From Prolixibacteraceae bacterium (GTDB taxonomy: Bacteria > Bacteroidota > Bacteroidia > Bacteroidales > Prolixibacteraceae): a stretch of DNA of 64,000 nt. The notes below the pieces were generated by a model. That model saw only the letters and a program-made list of their open reading frames with translations, was not told where the DNA came from and made no database searches. This document shows positions 9,308 to 17,802 of this stretch, in pieces (position 1 is the stretch's first letter; each line of letters starts with the position of its first letter). The DNA is taken from positions 1,922,001 to 1,986,000 of the forward strand of contig CP082230.1 in the NCBI GenBank assembly GCA_019856515.1, read 5' to 3'. A program made the translations under genes and the position numbers.

Positions 9308-9946
9308 ATGGAATACAATTCGAGTAGAAAAAGACTAATTATGCCTGAATACGGTCGAAATATCCAAAAAATGGTCGATCAACTTTTAGACATACAGAAC
9401 AAAGAGCACAGAAATGCAGCGGCACAAACGATTATTGATATCATGGGTAACATGTATCCTTATCTACGTGATGTACCTGATTTTAAACATAAGCTATGGG
9501 ATCACATTGCGATCATGTCAAACTTTACTTTAGATATTGACTCTCCGTATCCCCTTCCTACCAAAGAATCACTTTCAGAAAAGCCAAAGAAGGTTCCATA
9601 CCCACAGAAAAGAATCAAGAAGAAACATTATGGGCACCTAGTAGATCGTATGATCGAAAAGGCGTTGGAATTTGAAGATGGCCATGAAAAAGAAGAGTTG
9701 ATTAAATCTATTGCAAACCATATGAAAAAGTCATACTTCTCTTGGAACAAGGGAGTTGTAAATGACGAGCAGATTGCAGCAGATTTAAAACAGATGTCTA
9801 ATGGCAAGCTGATACTTAATGATATTAAACTATCGGAAACACGAAAGTTTACGAACAACAGTACCACCCGTAGAAAAAGTTATCATCAGGATAACAAGAA
9901 ACAGTATAAAAAGAGCAATCATCAAGGCTATAAAAAGCAAAAATAG
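9308..9946 (+). CDS. DUF4290 domain-containing protein
   Basis: 212 residues. The N-terminal two thirds (MPEYGRNIQKMVDQLLDIQN, AAQTIIDIMGNMYPYLRDVPDFKHKLWDHI) match the Bacteroidota-specific DUF4290 family, whose biochemical role is not known to me. The last ~50 residues are a basic, low-complexity tail rich in Lys, Gln, His and Tyr (HHQGYKKQK-like), which suggests nucleic-acid or envelope contact. The gene lies 42 nt upstream of murA, an arrangement recurrent in Bacteroidota, hinting at a cell-wall-linked function. It is cytoplasmic: no signal peptide or membrane helix is seen. Confidence 0.85.
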   Translation: MEYNSSRKRLIMPEYGRNIQKMVDQLLDIQNKEHRNAAAQTIIDIMGNMYPYLRDVPDFKHKLWDHIAIMSNFTLDIDSPYPLPTKESLSEKPKKVPYPQKRIKKKHYGHLVDRMIEKALEFEDGHEKEELIKSIANHMKKSYFSWNKGVVNDEQIAADLKQMSNGKLILNDIKLSETRKFTNNSTTRRKSYHQDNKKQYKKSNHQGYKKQK

Positions 9947-9988
9947 TATCACATATAGCGGATTAAGCTACCAAAAATCTTAGAATCA

Positions 9989-11299
9989 ATGGCAAAATTT
10001 GTAATTGAAGGGGGACACTCTTTGTCTGGTGAATTGACTCCTCAGGGAGCAAAAAACGAAGCACTTCAGATTATTTCGGCAGTATTACTAACTTCAGAAG
10101 AGGTTTTTATTGAGAATATACCAAATATACGTGACGTCAATAAACTGATAGAAATCCTAGAAGACTTAGGGGTCAAAGTGAAAGACATGGGCAATAAGAC
10201 CAAATCTTTTATTGCCGATGAGATCAACTTAGATTACCTAGACGGTGAAATATTTAAAGACAAAGCTTCCAGCCTACGTGGTTCTATCATGTTACTTGGC
10301 CCATTATTAGCAAGATTTGGTAAAGGAAAGATGCCGAAGCCAGGAGGTGATAAAATTGGGCGTAGAAGAGTAGACACACACTTCCAAGGTTTTCAAGAGA
10401 TGGGTGCTACATTCTCTTTTGAAGCAGAAGAGAGTTTCTTCTCTATCACTGCAGACAAACTATATGGTGTAGATATTCACCTTGAAGAGGCATCTGTAAC
10501 TGGAACCGCCAATATTGTTATGGCTGCTGTTCTTGCAAAAGGACGTACCACTATTTACAATGCTGCTTGTGAACCATATTTACAACAACTTTGTCGCATG
10601 CTAAATAGTATGGGGGCTAAGATTGAAGGAATTAAATCGAACTATTTAATTATTGAAGGAGTTGAACGATTAGGTGGATGTACCCACCGAATGCTACCTG
10701 ATATGATTGAGATAGGAAGTTTTGTCGGCTTAGCTGCCATGACAGGTTCAGAGATCCGCATCAAAGATGTATCATGGGAGAACTTAGGAGTGATACCACG
10801 TACATTTGAGAAGTTAGGTATCAAACTTATCAAGGATGGAGATGACATGGTGGTTCCTAAGCAAGATTCATACGTAATAGAATCATTTATTGATGGATCT
10901 ATTATGACGATAGCTGATGCACCATGGCCAGGACTTACTCCCGATCTACTTAGTATTATTCTTGTGGTTGCAACGCAATCTAAGGGAAGTGTGTTAATAC
11001 ACCAAAAAATGTTTGAAAGTAGACTCTTCTTTGTAGATAAACTTATCGATATGGGGGCACAAGTAATCCTATGTGATCCACACAGAGCTACTGTAATTGG
11101 CTTGGATAAACAGCAGGCACTCAGAGCAACCAATATGGCATCACCAGACATTAGAGCAGGGGTTGCATTGTTAATTGCTGCACTCTCAGCAAATGGAACT
11201 TCGACCATCTCCAATATTGATCAGATTGACAGAGGTTACGAAAACATCGACCAAAGGTTACAAGCAATTGGTGCAAAAATTACAAGAGTAGAAGAATGA
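9989..11299 (+). CDS. murA: UDP-N-acetylglucosamine 1-carboxyvinyltransferase (MurA)
   Basis: 436 residues, normal length. MurA adds enolpyruvate from PEP to UDP-GlcNAc, the first committed step of peptidoglycan synthesis. The substrate-binding AKNEALQI (Lys22, Asn23) and the repeated inside-out barrel halves are visible. The catalytic loop reads MPKPGGDKIGRRRVD, so the residue equivalent to E. coli Cys115 is Asp121. A Cys-to-Asp change at this site is known to make MurA active but insensitive to fosfomycin. The gene overlaps the next one by 4 bp (ATGA), indicating translational coupling. Confidence 0.95.
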   Translation: MAKFVIEGGHSLSGELTPQGAKNEALQIISAVLLTSEEVFIENIPNIRDVNKLIEILEDLGVKVKDMGNKTKSFIADEINLDYLDGEIFKDKASSLRGSIMLLGPLLARFGKGKMPKPGGDKIGRRRVDTHFQGFQEMGATFSFEAEESFFSITADKLYGVDIHLEEASVTGTANIVMAAVLAKGRTTIYNAACEPYLQQLCRMLNSMGAKIEGIKSNYLIIEGVERLGGCTHRMLPDMIEIGSFVGLAAMTGSEIRIKDVSWENLGVIPRTFEKLGIKLIKDGDDMVVPKQDSYVIESFIDGSIMTIADAPWPGLTPDLLSIILVVATQSKGSVLIHQKMFESRLFFVDKLIDMGAQVILCDPHRATVIGLDKQQALRATNMASPDIRAGVALLIAALSANGTSTISNIDQIDRGYENIDQRLQAIGAKITRVEE

Positions 11300-11817
11300 A
11301 AAAGATAGTCATCTTCATATCAATCCTTCTCATGTCCATACAGGGATATTCAATACGAAATGTAGAGAAAGAAGGAGTTAAAGTTGGACAGATAGCACCA
11401 AATATTGTCTTAAAAGATACGAGTAGAGATGAGGTAAAACTAAATAGTCTTCGTGAAAATATAGTTCTAGTTCATTTCTGGGCATCATGGTGCCCTAGTT
11501 GTCGAAAAGAGAACAGTAAATTAGTTCAAGTTTACAAGAAGTATCGAAGTAAGACGTTTACTCAAGGTGAAAAGTTTGAGATCTTTGCCATCTCTCTAGA
11601 TAAAAAAGAGAAATATTGGAAAGACGCCATTAAGAAAGATCAACTTTTTTGGGATTACAATGTTTGTGACTTCAAGGGTTGGTATGGAACATATCCAAAG
11701 AGATACAAGATTAATGCTATTCCCAATAACATATTAATCAACGGTAAGGGAATCATTATCGCAAGAGACTTGAATTGCAAAGAGCTAGAGAAAAAGCTTG
11801 AATGCATGTCAAAATAA
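11296..11817 (+). CDS. TlpA-like exported thioredoxin-fold protein
   Basis: 173 residues with a signal peptide (MKKIVIFISILLMSIQGYS) and an AhpC/TSA-TlpA-type thioredoxin fold. The redox motif is HFWASWCPSCRKEN (CPSC), followed by FAISLDKKEKYW and the cis-Pro region NAIPNNILINGKGIIIAR. It probably reduces disulfides in the periplasm or on the envelope. The 4-bp overlap with murA suggests coupled expression. The specific substrate is unknown. Confidence 0.88.
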   Translation: MKKIVIFISILLMSIQGYSIRNVEKEGVKVGQIAPNIVLKDTSRDEVKLNSLRENIVLVHFWASWCPSCRKENSKLVQVYKKYRSKTFTQGEKFEIFAISLDKKEKYWKDAIKKDQLFWDYNVCDFKGWYGTYPKRYKINAIPNNILINGKGIIIARDLNCKELEKKLECMSK

Positions 11818-11847
11818 CAAAGTGACATGTCCTTATATAAAATCTAC

Positions 11848-11900
11848 GCCATTATAACATACTTTGTCAACAAGAACATGACAAAGTATGCATTAATGGC
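11848..11900. promoter_or_regulatory. Perfect 12-bp inverted repeat with 9-nt spacer before grpE-dnaJ
   Basis: CATACTTTGTCA (11858-11869), 9 nt, then TGACAAAGTATG (11879-11890); outer bases GCCATTA and AATGGC extend the symmetry. It ends 59 nt before the grpE start. The geometry (inverted repeat, N9) is that of CIRCE-type heat-shock operators, but the sequence is not CIRCE. It lacks a U-tract, so it is unlikely to be just a terminator. The operator role is inference. Confidence 0.5.
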
Positions 11901-11949
11901 ATTGTGGCAAAATTTTTGTACTGCTGAGAGCAAAAAATAGACAATAATT

Positions 11950-12534
11950 ATGACTGATAAGAAGGTACATACTGAAGAGCAAGAAGAAATCAAAGATATA
12001 AATCAAGAAGGTGTAGAGAATACCAAAGATTCTGAAGCAACAGATGCTAATGAGGAAGTTAAAGATGGTGCGACTACAACTGAGACGGAATCAAACGATG
12101 TGGAGAAACAATTAGCAGAACAAAAAGACAAGTATATGCGTCTTTCTGCTGAATTTGACAACTACAGAAGAAGAACTCTGAAGGAGAAAATGGACCTTAC
12201 TAAATCTGCTGGAGAGAAAGTTATCGTCGATATCCTTCCTGTAGTAGATGATGTTGAAAGAGCTATCTCTGCAATCAATGTGACTGATGAAAATAGAAAT
12301 GTTTTTGAAGGAGTTGAGTTGATCTATACTAAACTGAAAGACTTCTTAAAAAAGAATGGTGTTGTTGAACTAGGTAGCGTAGGTGATGTGTTTGATACAG
12401 ATCATTATGAAGCACTTACTAAAATTCCTGCACCTTCAGAAGACCTAAAAGGTAAAGTTGTTGATGTAATCGAAAAAGGATATACATTGAATGATAAAGT
12501 TATTCGTTTTGCTAAAGTTGTCATAGGAGAATAA
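11950..12534 (+). CDS. grpE: Nucleotide exchange factor GrpE
   Basis: 194 residues. GrpE releases ADP from DnaK. An acidic, disordered N-terminus of ~55 residues precedes the long coiled coil ([24 protein letters not shown]), then the beta-wing region ending [18 protein letters not shown], all typical of the family. The stop is 1 nt before the dnaJ start, so grpE and dnaJ form an operon. dnaK is separate, at 58671. The long inverted repeat 60 nt upstream may regulate the pair. Confidence 0.95.
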   Translation: MTDKKVHTEEQEEIKDINQEGVENTKDSEATDANEEVKDGATTTETESNDVEKQLAEQKDKYMRLSAEFDNYRRRTLKEKMDLTKSAGEKVIVDILPVVDDVERAISAINVTDENRNVFEGVELIYTKLKDFLKKNGVVELGSVGDVFDTDHYEALTKIPAPSEDLKGKVVDVIEKGYTLNDKVIRFAKVVIGE

Positions 12535-12535
12535 G

Positions 12536-13699
12536 ATGAGTAAACGTGATTATTATGAAATACTTGGGGTGTCCAAAAGTGCATCTGAGTCTGAAATAAA
12601 GAAAGCATACCGTAAATTAGCGATCAAGTATCATCCGGATAAAAACCCTGATGACAATGAAGCTGAGGATAAGTTTAAAGAAGCTGCGGAAGCTTATGAC
12701 ATCTTAAGCAACCCTGAGAAGAAACAGAAGTATGATCAGTTTGGACATGCTGCATTTGAAGGAGGAGCTGGCGGTGGCGGTGGCTTCGGTGGTGCAGGTA
12801 TGTCTATGGATGATATCTTCTCTATGTTCGGTGACATCTTTGGCGGTGGCGGCGGAGGTGGCTTCGGCGGATTCAGTGGATTTGGTGGCGGAGGATCAAA
12901 CTTCAGTAGAAACAAAGGCTCAAATCTGCGTGTTAGGGTAAGACTTAACCTAAAGGAAATTGCCGAAGGTGTTGACAAAAAGATAAAAGTCAATAAATAT
13001 ATTAAATGTGGTACTTGTTCAGGAACAGGTGCTAAAGATAGTAGTGCATTCCACACTTGTGCTAAATGTAGTGGCACAGGTCGTGTCACGCAAGTAGTGA
13101 ACTCATTCTTGGGTCAGATGCGTACAGAAGCAGTATGTCCTGACTGTGGAGGAGATGGCAAAACCATTACCGACAAATGTAAGGATTGTCATGGAGAAGG
13201 AATCGTTAAAGGAGAAGAGGTAATTCACGTTCATATTCCTGCGGGAGTTGCTGAAGGAATGCAGTTAAGTGTTTCGGGTAAAGGTAACGCAGCAAAAAGA
13301 GGTGGAGAACCTGGAGATCTTCTTGTTGTAATTACAGAAGAAGAACATCCAGAACTGATTCGAGATGACAACGATTTAATTTATAATCTCTATACCACAT
13401 TCCCAAATCTTGCACTAGGATGTGATGCCGAGATACCGACTATTGATGGTAAGGTAAAGGTTAAACTAGAAGCAGGTACGCAACCAGGTAAAATTCTTCG
13501 TCTTCGTGGCAAAGGACTTCCTGATGTGAATGGCTATGGCAAAGGAGACTTGCTTGTTCAAGTTCATCTATGGGTACCAAATAAACTCAACAAAGAGGAA
13601 CAAGAACTACTTGAGAAGCTAAGCACTCTACCTAATTTCAATAAAAGTCCAAGAGAAAATAAGAGTTTCAAGGACAAGTTGAAAGACATGTTTAAATAA
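12536..13699 (+). CDS. dnaJ: Molecular chaperone DnaJ
   Basis: 387 residues, class A J-protein and co-chaperone that stimulates the DnaK ATPase. An N-terminal J domain carries the HPD motif (YHPDKNP, about residues 33-39). A Gly/Phe-rich stretch follows (~75-125). Then come four zinc-binding repeats [24 protein letters not shown] and CKDCHGEG, and the C-terminal substrate-binding domains. A perfect terminator follows the stop. The GC-richer Gly codons of the G/F region create an unrelated antisense open frame that is not a gene. Confidence 0.96.
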   Translation: MSKRDYYEILGVSKSASESEIKKAYRKLAIKYHPDKNPDDNEAEDKFKEAAEAYDILSNPEKKQKYDQFGHAAFEGGAGGGGGFGGAGMSMDDIFSMFGDIFGGGGGGGFGGFSGFGGGGSNFSRNKGSNLRVRVRLNLKEIAEGVDKKIKVNKYIKCGTCSGTGAKDSSAFHTCAKCSGTGRVTQVVNSFLGQMRTEAVCPDCGGDGKTITDKCKDCHGEGIVKGEEVIHVHIPAGVAEGMQLSVSGKGNAAKRGGEPGDLLVVITEEEHPELIRDDNDLIYNLYTTFPNLALGCDAEIPTIDGKVKVKLEAGTQPGKILRLRGKGLPDVNGYGKGDLLVQVHLWVPNKLNKEEQELLEKLSTLPNFNKSPRENKSFKDKLKDMFK

Positions 13700-13701
13700 A
13701 T

Positions 13702-13735
13702 AAAAAAGGCGTTCAATCAATGAACGCCTTTTTTA
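13702..13735. terminator. Bidirectional terminator between dnaJ and the convergent gene
   Basis: AAAAAAGGCGTTCA-ATCA-TGAACGCCTTTTTT is a perfect 14-bp stem with T-runs on both strands, so it can serve dnaJ (+) and the gene ending at 13761 (-). Confidence 0.92.
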
Positions 13736-13760
13736 TTTATTACATCGAAAAAGTTAATAA

Positions 13761-14225
13761 TCACTCTCTCTTATTTGCAACATTAATTGTTCTCAATGGA
13801 ATATTCTTTAGCAAATGCTTCTCTTGCTTTGTAAGCCTTGATAAGGTCTCACGAAAAGAGATAATATCATATTCACTTACTCCATCATCAATATCCTCTG
13901 ATAAACTTAATAATGATTGTATATCACTATTAAGGTTCTTCATCAATTCGATGGATTTTCTCTCCTCCTCATCAATTCCGTCCTCTCTATATCCTTCAAT
14001 TAAATGAAAAGGTACTTCTTGATTTAAGTACAATTTGGAAATGGATTCCAGTTGATCACGCAAATTCATCACATCGAGTTCTGTAATAGCACAATCAACT
14101 TCATTCTCAAGACGATAATTCATATCAACAGAGTGTAAAAGGTTCCTAAATGTTTTATCATTCAAATCAGACAAGAAGAATTCAACTTCTTTCTCTAATT
14201 CGAAATCACTAATAGACTGACACAT
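13761..14225 (-). CDS. Hypothetical acidic protein downstream of a sigma factor
   Basis: 154 residues from the ATG at 14225. It is Glu/Asp/Leu-rich and predicted largely alpha-helical, with no signal peptide, membrane helix or known motif (ISDFELEKEVEFFLSDLNDK at the N-terminus). It begins 38 nt after the stop of the sigma factor gene and is probably co-transcribed. Genes in this position often encode anti-sigma factors, but this one lacks the zinc-binding HxxxCxxC motif and the membrane anchor typical of those. A cytosolic sigma partner is possible but unproven. Confidence 0.65.
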   Translation of the reverse strand: MCQSISDFELEKEVEFFLSDLNDKTFRNLLHSVDMNYRLENEVDCAITELDVMNLRDQLESISKLYLNQEVPFHLIEGYREDGIDEEERKSIELMKNLNSDIQSLLSLSEDIDDGVSEYDIISFRETLSRLTKQEKHLLKNIPLRTINVANKRE

Positions 14226-14263
14226 AAAAATATCAACAAAAATACACAACAGCTCAGCAGCCT

Positions 14264-14833
14264 CTACAGGTTGCCAAACTCGTCATCGTTCTGAATACTC
14301 TTTACAAGGTATTCCTTACAACGAAATTTTCTTTTCTTAGCGTACTGCTCACTACTATAATTCATTAAACGGGCAATCTCCTTTAGTGGAACCTTCTTTA
14401 GAAAAAGAGACATTAACTTTTTACAATCTTCCCCCATTAAGTCAAAATGCTTTTGATACAGACGATAGCGTTCATTTTTTTGAATCACCTCCTCCATATC
14501 ATCTTCTAATTCAAAAGAAGCAAACTGAGAATCACCAACTAACTCTTCAGAAAAACGATCACGCTTCTTCAACTCTTTAAGCCAAAGATTACGACACACA
14601 GCATAAAGATATGTATCAAAACTACAAGTCAACTCAAAATCACCATCTTGAATCTTTCTGTATATTACGATTAACGATTCCTGAAAGACGTCGCTAGCAT
14701 CTTCTTCCGTTCCACTATTATTTTGAATATAGTATGAAATCACTTTAAAATAACTACGATACAGGGAGTGAAGAACCGCATGGTTCTGTGTCTTAATACC
14801 ATAAATTATTTCATCATTAGCAAATTTAGCCAT
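14264..14833 (-). CDS. RNA polymerase sigma factor, sigma-70/ECF-like
   Basis: 189 residues with the two-domain ECF layout. Region 2 is at about residues 15-85: LHSLYRSYFKVISYYIQNN, EEDASDVFQESLIVIYRKI, FDTYLYAVCRNLWLKELKKR. Region 4 is near 130-175: LMGEDCKKLMSLFLKKVPLKEIARLMNYSS. It would direct RNA polymerase to alternative promoters. It lies downstream of lepB, separated by a perfect inverted repeat just before its start codon. The regulon and signal are unknown; the following small acidic protein could be its partner. Confidence 0.88.
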   Translation of the reverse strand: MAKFANDEIIYGIKTQNHAVLHSLYRSYFKVISYYIQNNSGTEEDASDVFQESLIVIYRKIQDGDFELTCSFDTYLYAVCRNLWLKELKKRDRFSEELVGDSQFASFELEDDMEEVIQKNERYRLYQKHFDLMGEDCKKLMSLFLKKVPLKEIARLMNYSSEQYAKKRKFRCKEYLVKSIQNDDEFGNL

Positions 14834-14850
14834 ATTCTACAGTTTATACC

Positions 14851-14876
14851 CAAAAGGGTACATAGGTACCCTTTTG
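14851..14876. promoter_or_regulatory. Perfect 11-bp inverted repeat just upstream of the sigma factor gene
   Basis: CAAAAGGGTAC-ATAG-GTACCCTTTTG ends 17 nt upstream of the sigma factor's start (14833). On the minus strand it is not followed by a U-tract, so it is either an operator or translational hairpin, or a weak terminator of lepB. Confidence 0.5.
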
Positions 14877-14921
14877 AGATAAAAATAATTTACTATTTTT
14901 TATGCAATCGTTTGACATGTA

Positions 14922-16271
14922 TCACTTCACAAAAGAGAAAAGACGCTTCCATCTGATATTATCAGGAAAACCCTTAAACTTATCCACAGAAAACCATACA
15001 AATACCGCTTTTCCAACAACATGATCTTCAGGAACAAATCCCCAATAGCGTGAATCTGCTGAATTATGACGATTATCTCCCATCATCCAATAGTAGTTGA
15101 GCTTAAAGGTATAACTATCAGCAGGAGCATCATTGATGAGTATTTTACCATCTTTAACTTCCAACTTATTCCCTTCATAAGTCTCAATAATACGATGATA
15201 TAGTGGTAGATTGTCTAATGTCAAAGTCACTTTAGCCCCCTTCTTAGGCACATAGATAGGTCCATAATTATCTTCGTTCCATGGATACCTACTATCAAAT
15301 GGGAATAGTGACAAACTAGGTTTCTGTGCCTCATATTTAATGATAGACTTGATACCCTTATACGCTTTAAGTTTATCAACCATCTCAGACGTCAGAGGCA
15401 TTTGATAGACTACCCCATTGGTAGAGATATCATCTGGAGAGACTCCTATTTCATCTAGAACCTTTGGATTAATACGAGATCCATTAGTACGTAATTGATA
15501 CTCATATTGTAAGTTCTTGACATCATCTTGCTGTTGCCCATTGATAAATGCGACACCATGTTTCACTTGAAGAGAATCACCAGGCAGAGCAATACATCTC
15601 TTAATATAATGCTCACGCTTATCCACAGGACGATGAAGTATATCTCCAAATACTCTTTTATTGCTATTTACCTCTTTCCAACCATAGGCACGTACGAGTT
15701 GGTAATAACTTTGGTTTTGCATTTTAGATGCAACAGTATCGCCATCAGGATAATTAAATACCACAACATCATTGCGTTTCACATCACCAAAGCCCTTAAG
15801 ACGATGATATGGCCACTCTACTGCTTCAGTAAATGCTGGGGTCGATTCCGTAAAAGGCAAGGTATGATGCACCAATGGAAAAGCAACGGGAGTGTTAGGC
15901 ACTTTTGGACCATAACTTACTTTACTCACAAATAGGTAATCACCTACAAGCATTGATTTCTCCATAGATGAAGTGGGGATGGTATAAGCTTCAATAAAGA
16001 ATGCTCTTAAGAATGTTGCTGCAATAACTGCAAATATAATTCCATCTACCCACTCTTCGGTCTTAGTCATTTTCTCACCCTCGGGACGACGCTTCTTCCA
16101 AAAAGTCCAATTCACTTTTTGAGTAACGTATAGATCAAAAATAATCAAAAGTCCAGGAAGAAGATAGAAATTCCCTAACCATAGTAACCATAAGAGATAA
16201 AGAATCGAGTAAACGATGAATTTTATGAAACCTTTCTTATTCTCTCTGATTTTTTCTTGAATAAAACTCAT
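14922..16271 (-). CDS. lepB: Signal peptidase I
   Basis: 449 residues, long for the family but usual in Bacteroidota because of inserted segments. It cleaves signal peptides on the outer face of the inner membrane. N-terminal hydrophobic segments (about 18-48 and 75-92) precede box B, IPTSSMEKSML, with catalytic Ser102. The general-base Lys is in YIKRCIALPGD. Box E is MMGDNRHNSADSRYWGFVPEDHVVG. dapB lies 22 nt upstream in the same direction, a common Bacteroidota pairing, so the two are probably in an operon. Confidence 0.94.
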   Translation of the reverse strand: MSFIQEKIRENKKGFIKFIVYSILYLLWLLWLGNFYLLPGLLIIFDLYVTQKVNWTFWKKRRPEGEKMTKTEEWVDGIIFAVIAATFLRAFFIEAYTIPTSSMEKSMLVGDYLFVSKVSYGPKVPNTPVAFPLVHHTLPFTESTPAFTEAVEWPYHRLKGFGDVKRNDVVVFNYPDGDTVASKMQNQSYYQLVRAYGWKEVNSNKRVFGDILHRPVDKREHYIKRCIALPGDSLQVKHGVAFINGQQQDDVKNLQYEYQLRTNGSRINPKVLDEIGVSPDDISTNGVVYQMPLTSEMVDKLKAYKGIKSIIKYEAQKPSLSLFPFDSRYPWNEDNYGPIYVPKKGAKVTLTLDNLPLYHRIIETYEGNKLEVKDGKILINDAPADSYTFKLNYYWMMGDNRHNSADSRYWGFVPEDHVVGKAVFVWFSVDKFKGFPDNIRWKRLFSFVK

Positions 16272-16293
16272 TGGGTCTCTGTGTAAATTAGGT

Positions 16294-17007
16294 TTATAAA
16301 TTAAGTAGGTCGCGCATATTTAATGCTCCCTTCTTATCGAAAGCAAATTCAGCAGCAAGCACTGCACCGAAAGCAAAACCTTGTCTACTTTTAGCGCTAT
16401 GTGTAATCACAATTTCGTCTACTTCTGATTCATATTTCACGGTGTGGATTCCTGGCACATCCCCACGTCTTTCCGCTTCAATATGTAGTTGCTCTTCTTT
16501 AGGAGCGTCCAATGTCCATGATGTTTTACGATCCACAGTTTCAAAGATACCCTCAGCTAAAGTTATAGCTGTACCACTAGGGGCATCCAACTTCTGTGTA
16601 TGGTGTACCTCCACCATGTCAACATCATAGTCAGGAAAACGATTCATCATTTGCCCAAGCTTCTTGTTGAGCTCAAAAAACAAATTAACACCTAGACTAA
16701 AATTAGAGGCATAGAAGAAAGTTCCATCTTTCGCTTTCATCTGTTCTATAACCGCTGCTTCTTGGTCTAACCAACCTGTTGTTCCACTCACCACTGGTAC
16801 CCCAGCATCAAAACATAAATTGTAATTCTTAACTGCAGAAGCTGGATTTGTAAATTCAATGGCTACATCCAATCCCTCAAGATCCTTTGATGTAATACTA
16901 TTTGCATTTTGTTCATCAACAACCAAGGCTATCTCATGACCTCGATCTAAACAAATTTTCTCGATGGTTTTCCCCATCTTTCCGTAACCAATCAATGCTA
17001 TTTTCAT
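16294..17007 (-). CDS. dapB: 4-hydroxy-tetrahydrodipicolinate reductase
   Basis: 237 residues, slightly shorter than the E. coli enzyme (273) and typical of Bacteroidota. It uses NAD(P)H to reduce the DapA product on the way to diaminopimelate and lysine. The nucleotide-binding start is IALIGYGKMGKTIE; VSGTTGW follows; the substrate and catalytic signature is EVHHTQKLDAPSGTA. A promoter candidate lies about 100 nt upstream, and lepB follows 22 nt downstream. Confidence 0.95.
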   Translation of the reverse strand: MKIALIGYGKMGKTIEKICLDRGHEIALVVDEQNANSITSKDLEGLDVAIEFTNPASAVKNYNLCFDAGVPVVSGTTGWLDQEAAVIEQMKAKDGTFFYASNFSLGVNLFFELNKKLGQMMNRFPDYDVDMVEVHHTQKLDAPSGTAITLAEGIFETVDRKTSWTLDAPKEEQLHIEAERRGDVPGIHTVKYESEVDEIVITHSAKSRQGFAFGAVLAAEFAFDKKGALNMRDLLNL

Positions 17008-17103
17008 ATCTGAATCTTGAATCTGTTTTATCTTAAACTACTCGTTCAACGATCAATATTTTTCTACTATATAGATTTGGATCGCAAAGCGGTAATAAAA
17101 TTA

Positions 17104-17132
17104 CAAATATATGCATAGAAAAATGGGACAAA
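17104..17132 (-). promoter_or_regulatory. Candidate Bacteroidota promoter for dapB-lepB
   Basis: On the minus strand TTTG (17132-17129), 17 nt, then TATATTTG (17111-17104). The -7 element matches the consensus exactly; the spacer is 1-2 nt shorter than usual. The leader would be about 90 nt. Confidence 0.5.
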
Positions 17133-17185
17133 AAGAAAAATTAACAATAGTTCTTTTAGCCCCACTTCGTATTTGAAATCAAATA

Positions 17186-17764
17186 TTATCTACGTTCTGA
17201 GTCTTTCAACTCTTTCTCGAAAGTCTTTTTAAACTTCTCATAGTCATAATCCAAACGAAGCTTCGCATCGTTTGACATCTTATCATATATTGGATTCAAC
17301 AATTCATCGATTCCAATCTCAAAACATAGGTACGTTTTATAAGTTCCTTTTTTTGTTTTAGTAATCTTTTCACAGATGGTTCTATAACCTGATATTTTTT
17401 GATTGATCACCTCACGTGAAAGTCCTTCATACCTTCTTTGTACTTCTTCAGATTTAGCTGTAGACTTTGAACTGTAGTAATTATCCACAACGGACTTGAA
17501 ACTCACTTCAATCTTCGAAGACAACTCTTCCAAAGTATTTGTTCTTGCCATTCTTTTTGACATTACTTGATCTGTACTTTCACCAAGAGAACTGGCACGA
17601 ATAAGCTTGTCTGTTGATCGATATGAATCACCAGAACAATAAGTAGTCAACAAAACCTCTTCTTCCGAAGAGCTCTTCACAACCTCTTTGGATGATTTAC
17701 ATCCAACAAAAAATAATACTGCGACCACTAAAAGAGGAAAAAACTTTAAATTCTTCATATTCAT
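17186..17764 (-). CDS. LPP20-like lipoprotein
   Basis: 192 residues with a lipoprotein signal (VAVLFFVGC, lipid-modified Cys at about residue 22), so it is membrane-anchored after Lgt/Lsp processing. The mature part (SYRSTDKLIRASSLGES, KRMARTNTLEELSSKIEVSFKSVVDNYY, INQKISGYRTICEKIT) has the pattern of LPP20/FlgT-like domains: a small alpha/beta domain processing repeated A-N-x-L-A motifs. Function is unknown. It is third in a leftward run of envelope genes (20256 to 17186). A start at 17758 is equally possible. Confidence 0.75.
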   Translation of the reverse strand: MNMKNLKFFPLLVVAVLFFVGCKSSKEVVKSSSEEEVLLTTYCSGDSYRSTDKLIRASSLGESTDQVMSKRMARTNTLEELSSKIEVSFKSVVDNYYSSKSTAKSEEVQRRYEGLSREVINQKISGYRTICEKITKTKKGTYKTYLCFEIGIDELLNPIYDKMSNDAKLRLDYDYEKFKKTFEKELKDSERR

Positions 17765-17802
17765 AAATTTTTAATTACCAATTTATCACTTTACAACATC
17801 AA

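Noticed and set aside
10642..11214. 190-residue antisense frame over murA
   Set aside because: Shadow of the murA coding strand; no family features.
12736..13089. Long antisense frame over dnaJ
   Set aside because: Pro-rich frame produced by the Gly-rich region of dnaJ read on the other strand.
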